Positions 30,739 to 38,543 of a DNA stretch of 38,543 nucleotides are shown here, piece by piece (within the stretch, counting starts at the first letter, position 1; the number at the start of each line of letters is the position of its first letter). The notes under the pieces were generated by a model. The model did no database searches, had not been told where the DNA came from, and saw nothing but the letters and a program-made list of their open reading frames with translations. The DNA lies in IMG/VR virus record IMGVR_UViG_3300035698_012907, positions 1 to 38,543 of that record; one strand, written 5' to 3'. The position numbers and the translations under genes are program-made. The DNA comes from a virus.

Positions 30739-31224
30739 ATGTTTATCGGACAAGCATGGCATAAAGATGGTGATATACCTATAGATATACAACAAAGTAT
30801 TATTAAAATGCAACAATATTGTGATGATATGAATATTGAGTATAGATTTAGACGATTTGCTGGTGGTTTGACAGTGAAAGATTGTGTTGTTGCGAGTGAT
30901 ACTTTTAGAAATTATTGGGCTATTGAAGACCCTCAATTGTTATGGGCTGATTGTGATGTTGAGTTTAATGATAAAATTCCTAATTTTATTGGTACAAAAC
31001 CTTATTTTGCTGAAGTGGATAATGGTGGGTGGTGCAATGGTATTTTTTATGCAAATGGCAACTCTCATTTTTTTGATCAGCTTCAAAGATTAGGTGAGCG
31101 AAGAAAGATAACTAATAGATATTTTTGGACTAGTGCTATTATGAATATTAGGGGACCTATAGTTGAGCCTTTTCCAAAAATTTATAGTCATCCTTTTTTG
31201 ACTACAAGAAAGAAAGAAAAGTAA
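30739..31224 (+). CDS. glycosyltransferase-like protein, 161 aa
   Basis: Starts MFIGQAWHKDGDIPIDIQQS and contains LLWADCDVEFN near residue 70, a D-x-D type metal-binding motif with hydrophobic residues before it as in small GT-A-fold transferases, and later WCNGIFYANGNSHFFDQL. Such patterns suit capsular-polysaccharide or sugar transferase proteins found beside phage fibre genes. It is short for a complete enzyme (161 residues), so it may be a minimal domain or degenerate. It starts 1 bp after the fibre stop and is the last gene before the next late promoter. A role modifying the fibre or host surface is inferred. Confidence 0.5.
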   Translation: MFIGQAWHKDGDIPIDIQQSIIKMQQYCDDMNIEYRFRRFAGGLTVKDCVVASDTFRNYWAIEDPQLLWADCDVEFNDKIPNFIGTKPYFAEVDNGGWCNGIFYANGNSHFFDQLQRLGERRKITNRYFWTSAIMNIRGPIVEPFPKIYSHPFLTTRKKEK

Positions 31225-31250
31225 TAAGAAATAGTATAATATTATGTAAT

Positions 31251-31258
31251 TATAAATA
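31251..31258 (+). promoter_or_regulatory. T4-type late promoter for wedge operon
   Basis: Exact TATAAATA followed by GTTAT in a 74-bp gap, 40 bp before the start at 31299. It drives the gp25, gp6 and fibre genes downstream. Confidence 0.8.
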
Positions 31259-31298
31259 GTTATGAATTGAAATGTTTAATTTTATTTTGGGGACTTGA

Positions 31299-31766
31299 AT
31301 GGAAAAGATTACGAAGGGACAGATTTTTGCAATTGGTAATACATTAGAAAAAATTGGTAAGATTGAGGATTTAGATACTATTTTAGCATATGGTATAGCT
31401 AAAAATATGTTTAAGATTCAAGAAGAATTTGAAAGTTTAAAGACATTGGCAAAATCTTGTTTATTAGAAGAAGAAAGATTAACTATTTGTAATACATATT
31501 GTGAAAAAAATGAAAATGGTGAACCGATTCTTATTGATAGTGATAAGGGGAAAAAATATAATATAGATACTAATAATGAAGATTTTGTAACAGAAATACA
31601 AGCATTAGCAGCTAGACAAAAAGAAGAATATAAAAAATTAATTAGTATTATGGAAGAAGAGGTTGATGAACAGCCTAATTTTTATAAGATTCCTATAACA
31701 GCTTTTCCAAAAAAAATAAGTGTAAATGAGATTAAAATATTATTTTCTCTAATTAAAGAGGATTAA
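31299..31766 (+). CDS. hypothetical tail-cluster protein, 155 aa
   Basis: Starts MEKITKGQIFAIGNTLEKIG, with helical segments FKIQEEFESLKTLAKSCLLE, CNTYCEKNENGEPILIDSD and ALAARQKEEYKKLISIMEEE, ending VNEIKILFSLIKED. The form (two helices, a loop naming its ligand-like residues, then a long helix) resembles DUF1617-type small phage proteins, though I am not confident. It is the first gene after the late promoter at 31251 and 1 bp before gp25, so it could be a wedge-assembly chaperone. Function is not visible in the sequence. Confidence 0.55.
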   Translation: MEKITKGQIFAIGNTLEKIGKIEDLDTILAYGIAKNMFKIQEEFESLKTLAKSCLLEEERLTICNTYCEKNENGEPILIDSDKGKKYNIDTNNEDFVTEIQALAARQKEEYKKLISIMEEEVDEQPNFYKIPITAFPKKISVNEIKILFSLIKED

Positions 31767-31767
31767 A

Positions 31768-32154
31768 ATGGCATTAACAGCAGAATATTCGGATCATTAT
31801 GCAAAAGATATATCTAAGAATATTATTAAAGGTGGTGAACTTTTTGACACTGAGGTTATTTCACAGAGTATTGAAATGATAATACTTACCATGTTTGGTG
31901 AAAGACTTTTTAAACCACAATTTGGTTCTGCAATATGGTTAACGCTTTTTGAAGATTTTACTGTTGCTAATGGAGAAAAATTAATTGATGGTATAGTAGC
32001 TTCAATTAAAAAATATGAAGATAGAGTACGAGTTATAGAATCTGCTATTTCATTGGATATGAAACAAGATGAGCACGCATTAAAAATAAGTTTGCCTTAT
32101 GTCATACTTAGATCTGGTCAGGTTAGTTATTTCAAAAAGAAAATATTTGTATAG
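31768..32154 (+). CDS. 25: baseplate wedge protein (gp25-like), 128 aa
   Basis: Sheath-initiator wedge component with an inactive lysozyme-like fold (GPW/gp25 family). Length 128 against 132 in T4. Typical pattern: FDTEVISQSIEMIILTMFGE, RLFKPQFGSAIWLTLFEDF near residues 50-70, and later RVRVIESAISLDM. The first part of the family motif, L-x-T-x-x-G-E-R-x-x-x-P-x-F-G-S, is easy to see. It lies just before gp6, its partner in the wedge, as in many contractile phages. Confidence 0.9.
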   Translation: MALTAEYSDHYAKDISKNIIKGGELFDTEVISQSIEMIILTMFGERLFKPQFGSAIWLTLFEDFTVANGEKLIDGIVASIKKYEDRVRVIESAISLDMKQDEHALKISLPYVILRSGQVSYFKKKIFV

Positions 32155-32163
32155 GGGATATAG

Positions 32164-34989
32164 ATGGCTTCAGAAACTGATATAAAAAAGCAATTATTAA
32201 AAAATAAATTGCTTAAAACAAAGAATTTTTTGAATTGGACTGATCTTACATATGAAGATATAGTAGACCGTATTAATGATAAATTGAGTGAAGATCCAAA
32301 TTTTGATAATTTTAGAGAATCTGAATTAGCACCAACAATGTTAGAGATGTTTGCTGGTATCGCAGATTTATTAAATCATAATATAGAAAGAAGAGCAGAA
32401 GAAACAGGATTTAGCACATCTAAATTAAAATCATCTAAGATATTGAATGCTAGAAATTTATCATATGATATTATTAGACCTATTCCTGGAAATTGTAGAA
32501 TTAAAATGGTTTTAACTGGTGACATCAGCAGTGATACACATACGGCTGGTGATCTTATTCAGATACCACAATATACTAAATTTGTTGGTGAAAATAAAGA
32601 TTTATTATTAAAGAAAACATTTAAATATACATTATTAGAATCTGATATTGATCAAGGTGCTGATTTTGAAAAAGAAATAAGTGTTAATGAAGTTTTAGGT
32701 GAATATGAAGATAGTACAATTTCTTTGCTTCAAGGTACTATTAAATTTGTAAAAATAACAGGACTTGAAAATAATCAAGTAAATCAGAATTTTCAAGTTT
32801 ATAGAGTAACAGATAAAACATTTTCAAATATATATGGTGTAGAAGATTATAGTGGTAATTTAACTAAAATTGGTATTGGTGAAAGTGCAGGTGTTGCTTT
32901 TAATTCTGATAATATTTTTAATATAGATCGTAGATCCTTATTAAAACAAGAATATATAGAAGGCTATGATTTTAATGTTGAAATCAATTCACCTGAGAGA
33001 GTATGTGTTGTTAGAACTTCTATTGATGAGGGTACTGAAATACTTTTTGGTGATGATACATATGCAGCAAAAGGTATAACAAGTACTAGTGAAATACTTT
33101 GGATACAATATTTAAGTACATTAGGTTCTAAAGGTAATAAAACAGGAATAATAGGAAATGATTTAACAATATCTAAAGATATTACAACATCTACAGGAGC
33201 TGATGTTAGTTCTAATATTAGTTTTAAATTTAGTTCTAATTTAGTTCAAGGTGCCGATATACAAAGTAATGATAGTATAGAAAATAGTGCTCCTGCAATA
33301 TTTTATAGTTTGGATAGAGTTGTTACAAAAGGTGATTATGAAGCTTTTTTAAAAAGTTTAACTTCACCTATAGATATTAAAAATGCTATTGTATGGGGTG
33401 AACAAGAAGAAGTTGATGCATTAAAAACAAGTGCTGCTGAAGGTAATGAAGATGCTACTGCTATTAAAAAATTATTTAATACTGTTTTATTTTCTGTATT
33501 AGGATCTTTATATGATATTAGTGAAGAATTAACTGAATATCAACCAAATACATATTATAATGATATTGTATTAGATGAAGATTATGATGATAATCAATTA
33601 CCATCTCAAAATTATATGACAATATTAGCATCACAAGAAGTTGTAAAACAGATAAAATATCAATTAGATGCTAATACTAATTTTGATGAAGATAGTAAAT
33701 ATCAAACAATTATAGGAGAAACAATAACAGAAAATTGGTATACATTTGTTTCGTTATATAATCCTCTTACAATTGGAGTTGATTTTGTTGGTGTTGATGA
33801 TCAGATAAAATTAGATGAAATAAATTTAAGTGCATATAGTGATTATAGTGATATAGCAACAAATATACAATCTCAATTATTAGCATTATCAGGTGACACC
33901 TTTCCTGGTTTCACAAGTGCTGCTACATATTATGAAGATAGTAGATTTAAAATTGCATTAACAGCATCTGATAATGATTATACTATTAATACAGTATATG
34001 ATAATAATAGTTTAACATCAGCCGATAATTGGTTTGTTAGTAGTGCTGCTAATATTATAGGATTAAATGAAGGTGCATATCATAATGTAAGTCTTGTTAA
34101 TCCAGCATTTAAATATAGCGAAAAGATAGATATAGTTGTTAAAAAGTTGGCAGATAGATCACCAATAACAATTAAAAATGTTTATATTTCTCCTATTATA
34201 CAAGATTTTAATATTAATGGTACAATTTATTCTTCATTATTAGTAGATAAAGATACTTTACATACTAATATTAAAAATACTATTTATTCATGGCTTGATG
34301 ATAATGCTGATTTTAATGTGGATATATATAAATCTAAATTAGTTGAACTTGTAGAAAGTTTTCCAGATGTACAACGAGCTGATATTAATATAGAACCTAA
34401 AATTATTGAATTAACAGATGGTAAAACATCACATTTAGATTTAATAAATATTCAAAATTATTTACATCCATTATTACGAACTTGGGATGGTAATATACAG
34501 ATATCATTATTTATTCAATATGAATTAGATAGATATTTAAATGCTAATAGTATCGCGTCTGATATTGACGGTAAATGGGTAGATCAAAATAATCATAAAG
34601 TATATCCTGGTTTAACAACTACTGAAGGAACAGATGTTGTAATAGATAATAGATATTGGGGTGGTGGTATAACAGAAAGAAGTTTTTATTATGATTTAAT
34701 AAAATCATTAATAACTGATTTTACAACTAATAAAGTTGCTATTGGACAAAAAGATGGTTTATATTTTTATGAACATCCAGATTTTTATTCTATAGTTAAT
34801 GATATTCATAAAGATCTTATGTATATTATTAAATATAATATGTTAGATTATAATGGTAATATTAGTATACAATATAGTACGTCTACTGTAAATAGTACAG
34901 TTTTAACAGAAAAAATTATAGGCGGATATACATTAGGAAATGAAGCCATACAATTAATTATGAATACTAATATGGTATATGGGGTGTAA
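32164..34989 (+). CDS. 6: baseplate wedge protein (gp6-like, Baseplate_J family), 941 aa
   Basis: Long wedge protein that links with its neighbours into the inner ring. Typical start: NFLNWTDLTYEDIVDRIND..., ELAPTMLEMFAGIADLLNHNIE, RRAEETGFSTSKLKSSKILN; the middle has GTEILFGDDTYAAKGITS and the Baseplate_J-type SAPAIFYSLDRVVTKGDYEA; the end is YSTSTVNSTVLTEKIIGGY. T4 gp6 has 660 residues, so a 250-300 residue insertion exists, seemingly in the region 425-640, where the sequence is Asp/Asn/Ser-rich with repeating beta strands. It follows gp25 by 9 bp and precedes the two fibre-like genes. Confidence 0.9.
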   Translation: MASETDIKKQLLKNKLLKTKNFLNWTDLTYEDIVDRINDKLSEDPNFDNFRESELAPTMLEMFAGIADLLNHNIERRAEETGFSTSKLKSSKILNARNLSYDIIRPIPGNCRIKMVLTGDISSDTHTAGDLIQIPQYTKFVGENKDLLLKKTFKYTLLESDIDQGADFEKEISVNEVLGEYEDSTISLLQGTIKFVKITGLENNQVNQNFQVYRVTDKTFSNIYGVEDYSGNLTKIGIGESAGVAFNSDNIFNIDRRSLLKQEYIEGYDFNVEINSPERVCVVRTSIDEGTEILFGDDTYAAKGITSTSEILWIQYLSTLGSKGNKTGIIGNDLTISKDITTSTGADVSSNISFKFSSNLVQGADIQSNDSIENSAPAIFYSLDRVVTKGDYEAFLKSLTSPIDIKNAIVWGEQEEVDALKTSAAEGNEDATAIKKLFNTVLFSVLGSLYDISEELTEYQPNTYYNDIVLDEDYDDNQLPSQNYMTILASQEVVKQIKYQLDANTNFDEDSKYQTIIGETITENWYTFVSLYNPLTIGVDFVGVDDQIKLDEINLSAYSDYSDIATNIQSQLLALSGDTFPGFTSAATYYEDSRFKIALTASDNDYTINTVYDNNSLTSADNWFVSSAANIIGLNEGAYHNVSLVNPAFKYSEKIDIVVKKLADRSPITIKNVYISPIIQDFNINGTIYSSLLVDKDTLHTNIKNTIYSWLDDNADFNVDIYKSKLVELVESFPDVQRADINIEPKIIELTDGKTSHLDLINIQNYLHPLLRTWDGNIQISLFIQYELDRYLNANSIASDIDGKWVDQNNHKVYPGLTTTEGTDVVIDNRYWGGGITERSFYYDLIKSLITDFTTNKVAIGQKDGLYFYEHPDFYSIVNDIHKDLMYIIKYNMLDYNGNISIQYSTSTVNSTVLTEKIIGGYTLGNEAIQLIMNTNMVYGV

Positions 34990-34992
34990 TAA

Positions 34993-36708
34993 ATGGCAGA
35001 TTTTTATGTGGATTTTGATATTACAGGAGCTGGTGGTAGAAGTGGAACATCTGCTGATCCATTAACAATGGGTGATTTTGCAACAAAAGTATCATTGATA
35101 GCTAATGCTGATGAAACTTTTTATTGTAAGGGTACTGGTGATTATAATGTAAGAGTTGGTCCAATTAATACAGAATTTTTTGCTAGTGAAACATCAAGTG
35201 CTAATTTACCTATTATGAAAGCATGGGATAGAGAATTATATGGTCCTTGGAGACTTAAAAATACAGGAAATAAAATAACATTTAGATCTGGAATTTTTGA
35301 GGATGGTATTATATACGGTGAAAATATTGTAATAGATAGTGGTAATAATAGTAATATAAATTTAAATAATATGATTATTATTTCGGATACATCTATTTTT
35401 AGTTATAATGATTTAAATATTGAAGGTAGTATTTTACAAACACCAAATTTTATTATATCTCAAACAAATAGTACAGATATTCCTACATTTTCAGCTACAA
35501 ATACAGTAATGGATTTTAATTTATGGAGGTATTGGACAGTATCTAAAATAGTAGTAATAACATTATTAAATTGTACATGTAATTTAAATAATTTTTTTAT
35601 AGGTGGAATACCTTATTGGCCACAAATAGATCTTACTAGTACAGAAACTAATAGTGAATGGGCATGGTCAGCACCAACATATCCAGCATGGGATGCTATA
35701 CAAGACGCTTTTGATGTGAAATATTTAAATGCTGATATTTCAACACCACCAGAACCGGGTGCTACTTATGTTAATAGTACAACTGGATTATGGGGTGAAA
35801 GTAGATATGGTATTGGTACTGGATATTTTAGTCCTAGTGCGGAAGCAGATACATATTATGTTGATGTAAATAATAGTTATATTGATAGTGGTAATGGAAC
35901 ATCAGGTCTCCCTTATAATTTTGATCAATTTAAATCTAGAATAGAAACTAGTGGTGATGCTTCAGATACAGATACTTATAAATTAAAAGGGTCATATAAA
36001 GAAATTGGTCTTTCTTTAGTTGTTGATCCAGATAAAACATTTACTATTGAAGATTGGGGTGGTAATACTGATGAAACCACATCATGGATGCTTATTGGAG
36101 ATGATGGTGTTCTTGCTGAAGCTTTAACATCAAATATAATTTTAAGTGGATGCGCATTAAAAAATGGTATAATATATAATAAGCCACATCCAACTTTTAA
36201 TTGGGGTGGGAATGTTAGTGTTAGTAGATGTTTTGATATGTTTATAGTTAATCAAGGAACTAATAGTAGTTTATCAATTAATACAGATCCAAATACTGCT
36301 AATTCTGGATTAAGTGGTTGTACGGTATATAGTGAAAATGGTTATAATTTTAATAATACTGAAATGTATTTAGTTGATTCAGTTGTTGCTAATTTAGCTG
36401 ATATAGATGGAGATGTTAATACTTATATTTATTTATATAATTGTAGTACAAATTCGACATCAGCAGATGTATTAAGTTCGTTTACAGTAACAGTTAGTGC
36501 TGATAATCAATTTGAATTTAGTGTACCAACTGATCATCCATTTTTTCCAAATTCTGATGTGTATGATTTAACATTAGATCAAATTATAAGTAATTATAAG
36601 TATGATTTACGTCCATTTGATGGTATTAATACACCGCCCCAACCTGGTAAAAATACACCAACGTTTATTGGATATGATACTGGACTTTTTGGATCAACAA
36701 GGGAATAA
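34993..36708 (+). CDS. modular beta-rich fibre or baseplate-decoration protein, two modules, 571 aa
   Basis: Made of two related modules: residues about 1-275 start ADFYVDFDITGAGG and residues about 290-571 start ADTYYVDVNNSYID. Each contains a cysteine/lysine motif (FYCKGTGDYN), and the end of each reads like TPPEPG/TPPQPG then GY-TGLWG-SRYGIGTGYF. Asn, Ser, Thr and Ile strands every 20-25 residues suggest beta-helix or beta-solenoid folding. A third module of the same type makes up the next gene, so the two genes come from duplication. The start is three bases after gp6 and there is no strong binding site. Likely a short tail fibre, receptor-binding or baseplate-attached protein. Confidence 0.65.
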   Translation: MADFYVDFDITGAGGRSGTSADPLTMGDFATKVSLIANADETFYCKGTGDYNVRVGPINTEFFASETSSANLPIMKAWDRELYGPWRLKNTGNKITFRSGIFEDGIIYGENIVIDSGNNSNINLNNMIIISDTSIFSYNDLNIEGSILQTPNFIISQTNSTDIPTFSATNTVMDFNLWRYWTVSKIVVITLLNCTCNLNNFFIGGIPYWPQIDLTSTETNSEWAWSAPTYPAWDAIQDAFDVKYLNADISTPPEPGATYVNSTTGLWGESRYGIGTGYFSPSAEADTYYVDVNNSYIDSGNGTSGLPYNFDQFKSRIETSGDASDTDTYKLKGSYKEIGLSLVVDPDKTFTIEDWGGNTDETTSWMLIGDDGVLAEALTSNIILSGCALKNGIIYNKPHPTFNWGGNVSVSRCFDMFIVNQGTNSSLSINTDPNTANSGLSGCTVYSENGYNFNNTEMYLVDSVVANLADIDGDVNTYIYLYNCSTNSTSADVLSSFTVTVSADNQFEFSVPTDHPFFPNSDVYDLTLDQIISNYKYDLRPFDGINTPPQPGKNTPTFIGYDTGLFGSTRE

Positions 36709-36711
36709 ATA

Positions 36712-37962
36712 ATGTCAGATTTTTATATAGATTTTGAAGCAGTTACTTCTGGTGATGGAACTATTGGTGATCCATGGGATGCCTCTCAATTTGATACAGC
36801 AACTAATGGTGTTAGTTGTAGTGGTAATACATATAAATGTAAAGGTATATTGGATTGGGATACCAAATATGGAACCGGAAAAGCTTTTTCGATAGGTGTA
36901 GGAAATACAATAGAAGCTGATAGACCTATTATGAAAGCTTGGGATTTAGATGTATATGGTCCATGGAGAATTCATAATATAACAGGAGATGATTTTAGAA
37001 TACATGCTTGTATTGTTCAAGATGGTATTGTAGAAGTTGATGATCATTTGTTATTTGATCCAGGCGCAACAGGAATTGGTGAAATACGAAATCTATGGGT
37101 TTATGCTGGTTATATTAGTTTTTATTCAGATGGTAGTGTTTCTAAAATTAAAGGTTGTACTACTCGTACTGGAGCTATTAAATATAATAGTACTGGTGTA
37201 ATAGCATCTTTTGAAGATAGTGTAGTAGATACACATTTTGGTTTTTCTTGGGATGGTATTGATGATACTTGTGATTTTTCTGCTGTTAATACTGCTTTTA
37301 CTGTAAGTGCTGTTGATTGTAGCGCAGCTACTATTATAGATTCTCAATTTAATTTACCTTTTCTTTATGTTCCTGATTGGGATGATGAAGAAGAAGATTT
37401 TAATACGGATATAATAAATGTTAATGTTACCACTCCTCCACAACCTGGTCAATCTCCTTATACTGGATATGAAACAGATTTATGGGGAAATAATAGAACT
37501 GGTATTGGTACTGGTTATTTCCCACAAGTTGGTCAAATAGGTGCTTTTTATTTTGGGCCATTAAAAGCCACATTGGATAATTTAGTATTAACATATGATA
37601 TACAAGATTTTAGTATAACTACTACTACTACTACTAATATAAGTACAACATTAGATGCTTTACAGTTAAAATTTACTCAATATGAATTAACATCTCATGT
37701 AATAGATGATGTGAGTATTAGTTTTGTTGGAACACCTAGGTCTGGTATATCACCATTAATAGTAGATTTTATTGCAACTGTTAAAATGAGTGTTAATACT
37801 TCATCTTTATATAAAATTACTAATTATTATTGGTATTGGGATTATGGTAATGAACCAACGGTTTATGATACAACAATAACTAATTTAGTTACACATCAAT
37901 TTACTGGTTATGCTGGACAGAAGTATGATATTAGAGTCTGTGTTAATTTAGAATCAAGATAA
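36712..37962 (+). CDS. modular fibre protein with PKD-like C-terminal domain, 416 aa
   Basis: Residues about 1-265 form a single module like those of the preceding gene (SDFYIDFEAVTSGDG, TYKCKGILDWDTK, RPIMKAWDLDVYGPWRIHN), ending in TPPQPGQSPYTGYETDLWG then NRTGIGTGYF. It then has a linker, a Thr-rich stretch (TTTTTNISTTLDAL) and a C-terminal domain near residues 330-416 with FVGTPRSGISPLIVDFIA, NYYWYWDYGNE and HQFTGYAGQKYDIRVCV, the pattern of a PKD (Ig-like) domain: a W-D-Y-G core followed by H-x-Y/F. PKD domains mediate binding to sugars or proteins. It follows the paralogue by 3 bp. Confidence 0.7.
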   Translation: MSDFYIDFEAVTSGDGTIGDPWDASQFDTATNGVSCSGNTYKCKGILDWDTKYGTGKAFSIGVGNTIEADRPIMKAWDLDVYGPWRIHNITGDDFRIHACIVQDGIVEVDDHLLFDPGATGIGEIRNLWVYAGYISFYSDGSVSKIKGCTTRTGAIKYNSTGVIASFEDSVVDTHFGFSWDGIDDTCDFSAVNTAFTVSAVDCSAATIIDSQFNLPFLYVPDWDDEEEDFNTDIINVNVTTPPQPGQSPYTGYETDLWGNNRTGIGTGYFPQVGQIGAFYFGPLKATLDNLVLTYDIQDFSITTTTTTNISTTLDALQLKFTQYELTSHVIDDVSISFVGTPRSGISPLIVDFIATVKMSVNTSSLYKITNYYWYWDYGNEPTVYDTTITNLVTHQFTGYAGQKYDIRVCVNLESR

Positions 37963-37971
37963 GAGGGAAAT

Positions 37972-38543
37972 ATGGCAATAATAAGTGCTTGTGATATTGA
38001 ATCAGAATATATAGAAATGCTTGGTGGACCAGAGCCTAGATTTGATATTGGTAGATTTGGTGGAAATCGTAAAATAAATCTTACAAATTTTTTACCGGAA
38101 TATGTTAAAACAACAGATATTTTTGCATTTACTCAATTTTTTGAAGATTATTTAAATGAAATGTATGATGGTACACCTGGATATAATATTTCGACTGAAG
38201 GATTAACATCAGCATATGGTGGAACTGGTTCTACTAGTGCTGATATAATAAGTGCTACGGAATATGGATATAATACTACTACGATTGCTTACAGTGCAAG
38301 TAATTATAATAAAATAAGTATATTAGAAAAAATATATAGAATAACAGATTTACATGATCCAGATATTATTGATATTGAATATGCTCAACATTTTGCGGAT
38401 TATTTAGGATATGATGTAAATATAAATAAAGACGATTTAATTAATACTAATGAGATAGATAAAAATAGGCAATTAAGATTTATGCTTAGAAATTTACCTA
38501 ATTGGTATAGAATTAAAACAAGTCCTAAGGCAATTAAAACAAT
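37972..38543 (+). CDS. tail/baseplate protein (gp7 or P2 gpI-like), truncated by window edge
   Basis: Starts after GAGGGAAAT at 37972 and is open to the right edge (about 190 residues). Segments NLTNFLPEYVKTTDIFAFTQ, FFEDYLNEMYDG, ISILEKIYRITDLHDPDIID, YAQHFADYLGYDVNINKDDL and LRFMLRNLPNWYRIKTSPKA look like the start of a wedge/tail protein that, as I recall, follows gp6 in many contractile phages (P2 gpI-like or a gp7 N-terminus). The motif R-N-L-P-N-W-Y-R-I-K-T-S-P-K-A-I-K is the strongest hint. The assignment is tentative because more than half of the protein may be missing. Confidence 0.55.
   Translation, partial: MAIISACDIESEYIEMLGGPEPRFDIGRFGGNRKINLTNFLPEYVKTTDIFAFTQFFEDYLNEMYDGTPGYNISTEGLTSAYGGTGSTSADIISATEYGYNTTTIAYSASNYNKISILEKIYRITDLHDPDIIDIEYAQHFADYLGYDVNINKDDLINTNEIDKNRQLRFMLRNLPNWYRIKTSPKAIKT

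Overview
The window is the structural and packaging module of an AT-rich, T4-like contractile-tailed phage (Caudoviricetes, myovirus morphology). The main evidence is a recognisable T4 set: portal gp20, prohead protease gp21, scaffold gp22, major capsid gp23, neck gp13, sheath-stabiliser gp15, small and large terminase gp16/gp17, sheath gp18, tube gp19, and baseplate proteins of the gp25, gp6, gp27, gp5, gp48/54 and gp53 types. At least nine exact copies of the T4 late-promoter box TATAAATA sit before late genes or late operons. The composition and the split terminase suggest an environmental (aquatic) phage. The host cannot be read from the sequence.

Layout. Positions 3-4683 carry four small genes of unknown function, then the portal, a prohead-core-like protein, the protease and a small gene. 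Positions 4767-6910 hold scaffold and capsid, each with its own late promoter, closed by a strong terminator after capsid. From 6990 to 12665 the plus-strand late genes gp13 and gp15 alternate with three islands of small minus-strand genes. Each island starts at a sigma70-like promoter (TTGACT with an 17-18 bp spacer and TATATT) lying back to back with the TATAAATA box of the next late gene. The islands look like early genes parked between late genes. They include a YD-repeat protein, a cyclic-phosphate-processing-receiver-like protein and two Cys-rich paralogues.

Positions 12810-16677 hold the packaging genes and the most unusual part of the window. The small terminase is split by a -1 frame change at a run of six A. 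Next comes a diverged, Walker-A-dead copy of the large-terminase ATPase domain. The real large terminase follows as two separate genes that end and begin with the halves of an atypically split intein (about 30 residues N-terminal, 115 residues C-terminal), with a small HNH endonuclease gene squeezed between them. Protein trans-splicing would restore a terminase of about 538 residues.

Positions 16706-38543 are the tail. The order is two small genes, sheath, tube, a His-rich protein, two more tube-fold paralogues, and a tail-assembly chaperone with a Mu-like -2 frameshift site (GGGGGCGA). Then come a tape-measure candidate with an embedded T4-lysozyme-like domain, baseplate hub and spike genes, a 1262-residue fibre or tailspike, a glycosyltransferase-like gene, gp25 and gp6 wedge genes, two paralogous modular fibre proteins and a truncated gp7/tail-protein-I-like gene. 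The lysozyme function sits in the tape measure here, not in the gp5 spike as in T4. No tRNA, CRISPR array or transposable element was seen.
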